DNA of 7,134 nucleotides. It comes from Desulfobacterales bacterium CG23_combo_of_CG06-09_8_20_14_all_51_8. Lineage in GTDB: Bacteria > Desulfobacterota > Desulfobacteria > Desulfobacterales > Desulfosalsimonadaceae. Positions 6,694 to 7,134 of the stretch are shown here, one piece after another (position 1 is the first letter of the stretch; each line of letters starts with the position of its first letter). The stretch covers positions 1 through 7,134 of the forward strand of contig PCSG01000271.1 of assembly GCA_002772195.1 (NCBI GenBank), in the 5' to 3' direction. The translations under genes and the position numbers were made by a program. The notes under the pieces were generated by a model, which had not been told where the DNA came from, made no database searches, and saw nothing but the letters and a program-made list of their open reading frames with translations.

Positions 6694-6697
6694 CCTT
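6694..6697 (-). promoter_or_regulatory. Shine-Dalgarno-like AAGG ahead of the kinase
   Basis: AAGG lies only 1 base before the TTG at 6692, too close for normal initiation. It is 9 bases before a GTG at 6684, which is ideal spacing, but that GTG is out of frame with the kinase and reaches a stop after about 19 codons. This leaves the real kinase start unresolved. Confidence 0.3.
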
Positions 6698-6705
6698 GAT
6701 TTGTG

Positions 6706-6711
6706 ATTATA
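6706..6711 (-). promoter_or_regulatory. Consensus-like -10 hexamer TATAAT upstream of the kinase
   Basis: TATAAT matches the sigma-70 -10 consensus exactly, 13 bp upstream of the TTG codon. The hexamers 16-18 bp further up (around GTAAAA) do not resemble TTGACA. A start of transcription about 7 bp downstream would leave almost no leader if TTG is used, but about 30-40 bases if GTG at 6665 or 6656 is used. The same bases are codons of the disrupted upstream gene, so the match may be accidental. Confidence 0.3.
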
Positions 6712-6723
6712 AGCTAAATCGTT

Positions 6724-6731
6724 TAATTTTT
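6724..6731. repeat. Putative target-site duplication, left copy
   Basis: TAATTTTT is repeated exactly at 6878-6885. Each copy is separated by a single A from the CTGG/CCAG end of the inverted-repeat element between them. Confidence 0.65.
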
Positions 6732-6732
6732 A

Positions 6733-6876
6733 CTGGTTATCCACGTCACTCAAGTTGAGGTACTCTGGCTTGTAGTGACGCCGTAAGGCGTTAAATTGAT
6801 ATGACCTCACGGGCACATTACAAACGGGTCATCGGCAAATCCACAACCAAATCACTTGAGTGAACTGGATAACCAG
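6733..6876. mobile_element. MITE-like non-autonomous element, 144 bp
   Basis: The ends are inverted repeats that match at 21 of 23 positions: from each end inward CTGGTTATCCA, two mismatches, then TCACTCAAGT (6733-6755 and 6854-6876). The interior of about 98 bp has no transposase and includes two further inverted repeats: a hairpin TGACGCC-GTAA-GGCGTTA (6776-6793) and ATGACC/GGTCAT (6801-6806 and 6827-6832). The flanks carry an 8-bp direct repeat TAATTTTT. On the minus strand, deleting the element with one flank copy joins codons of the disrupted gene in frame, which strongly supports a real insertion. Family not identified; mobilisation would need a transposase from elsewhere in the genome. 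Confidence 0.8.
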
Positions 6877-6877
6877 A

Positions 6878-6885
6878 TAATTTTT
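6878..6885. repeat. Putative target-site duplication, right copy
   Basis: Exact copy of 6724-6731 (TAATTTTT). The sequence is AT-rich, so identity alone is modest evidence; the restored reading frame makes it stronger. Confidence 0.65.
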
Positions 6886-6946
6886 TTCGATAATCCCAAA
6901 TCAAGGGGACCTTCTTTTGACCTTTCTCGGAAATCATGAGAAAGAT

Positions 6947-6951
6947 TCCTT
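6947..6951 (-). promoter_or_regulatory. Ribosome binding site of the interrupted small gene
   Basis: AAGGA on the minus strand, 9 bases before the ATG at 6937. It fixes the start of the second small gene even though that gene overlaps the first. Confidence 0.6.
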
Positions 6952-7050
6952 GAGGTCATCTATTGAGTAATCAGATTGCTCATCTTCCATCCCGCGCATT
7001 GCTTCTGAAAGGGACAAGGTTGATGCTCTCGTAAAAAGTCGGATTCCGTC

Positions 7051-7134
7051 ATGCCGGTCCCGGATCAAGTCCGGGATGACGGATCCGGCATCCAGAACAT
7101 ATTGAAATTGCTTGATTCCGGCTTTCGCCGGAAT
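7051..7134. repeat. Palindromic interspersed repeats (REP-like) at the right edge
   Basis: Two hairpins are visible. The first is nested: outer arms ATGCCGG (7051-7057) and CCGGCAT (7085-7091), inner arms TCCCGGA (7058-7064) and TCCGGGA (7070-7076) around TCAAG. The second is ATTCCGGC-TTTC-GCCGGAAT (7115-7134), a perfect 8-bp stem ending at the window edge. Such GTCATGCCGG / ATTCCGGC units are common interspersed intergenic repeats in many Proteobacteria and Desulfobacterota. The repeat probably continues beyond the window. Confidence 0.85.

Larger units (their letters stand above)
6693..6937 (-). pseudogene. Small gene interrupted by the MITE
   Basis: It starts with ATG at 6937, overlapping the stop of the preceding gene by 4 bp (ATGA), with AAGGA 9 bases upstream. 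It reads MISEKGQKKVPLIWDY then RKKL before the element. As it stands, translation runs into the element and stops at TAA 6818-6820 after 39 codons. With the element and one 8-bp flank removed, the frame continues NDLAYNHKSRFDP up to about 6685, where the GTGCTCC array begins; the native C-terminus is therefore lost or replaced. The basic start and overlap with an acidic-tailed upstream gene are reminiscent of two-gene toxin-antitoxin operons, but I do not recognise the family and assign no function. Confidence 0.65.
6934..7134 (-). pseudogene. C-terminal remnant of a small gene fused in frame to an interspersed repeat (runs off the edge)
   Basis: The frame is open from the right edge to TGA at 6936-6934, 66 codons. 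The last 29 residues, from about 7023, look like genuine coding sequence: STLSLSEAMRG, then MEDEQSDYSIDDLKESFS, acidic and rich in E and D. The preceding 37 residues are just a translation of the palindromic repeat at about 7042-7134 (IPAKAGIKQF.., DAGSVIPDLIRDRHDG), so the repeat appears to have replaced or split the N-terminal part. The downstream gene starts within its stop codon, which implies translational coupling. Such acidic tails occur in small antitoxins, but the family is not recognised. The 5' end is outside the window, so an intact gene with an internal repeat cannot be excluded. Confidence 0.55.

Noticed and set aside
6706..6711. Confident sigma-70 promoter for the kinase
   Set aside because: The -10 match is perfect but there is no matching -35, and the same bases are codons of the disrupted upstream gene; kept only as a low-confidence feature.
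6733..6876. Structured RNA or riboswitch upstream of the kinase
   Set aside because: The long paired ends are better explained as terminal inverted repeats of an inserted element, because an 8-bp flank duplication and frame restoration are present.

Overview
The window is a stretch of a moderately GC-rich bacterial genome, most likely a Desulfobacterota (Deltaproteobacteria) member. That placement is an inference from the very large hybrid kinase and the crowded hairpin-type intergenic repeats; no rRNA or marker gene is present. All supported genes lie on the minus strand, so the biological order runs from the right edge to the left edge.

Right edge (about 6690-7134): a decayed pair of small overlapping genes. 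The first keeps only an acidic C-terminal tail (6934 to about 7030), preceded by a palindromic interspersed repeat (about 7042-7134) that stays open in the same frame. The second starts at 6937, overlaps the first by 4 bp (ATGA), has a good Shine-Dalgarno, and is interrupted after about 20 codons by a 144-bp MITE-like element (6733-6876). The element has 23-bp terminal inverted repeats and is flanked by an 8-bp direct repeat. Removing the element and one copy of that repeat restores the reading frame.

Centre (1446-6692): one 1748-residue signalling protein. It has an N-terminal Ser/Thr kinase-like domain, an AAA/STAND-type ATPase, a long helical (TPR-like) region, a GAF domain, a short coiled coil, and a HisKA_3 plus HATPase histidine kinase core. 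The kinase-like domain has lost key catalytic residues (HRD is HNG, and the metal-binding Asn is His), so it is probably a pseudokinase. Its start region is built from four degenerate GTGCTCC units, and the true start codon is uncertain.

Spacer (1034-1445): 412 bp with no convincing gene. It holds two small hairpins just after the kinase stop, a 15-bp direct repeat, a large imperfect inverted repeat made of AAGTGACTA-like units, and a 10-bp inverted repeat near the next gene.

Left (1-1033): a 217-residue NarL/FixJ-type response regulator (380-1033), the obvious partner of the HisKA_3 kinase. It is followed by a 7-bp-periodic repeat (294-378) and a terminator-like hairpin (239-266). The window ends in the first 39 codons of a secreted protein whose mature start (DTRYPIV) resembles bacterial lipases.

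Proposed working: the large protein senses a cytoplasmic or ligand signal through its pseudokinase/ATPase/TPR/GAF regions, autophosphorylates on His1555, and passes phosphate to Asp55 of the regulator, which then binds DNA through its LuxR-type HTH. The lipase-like gene downstream is a possible but unproven target.
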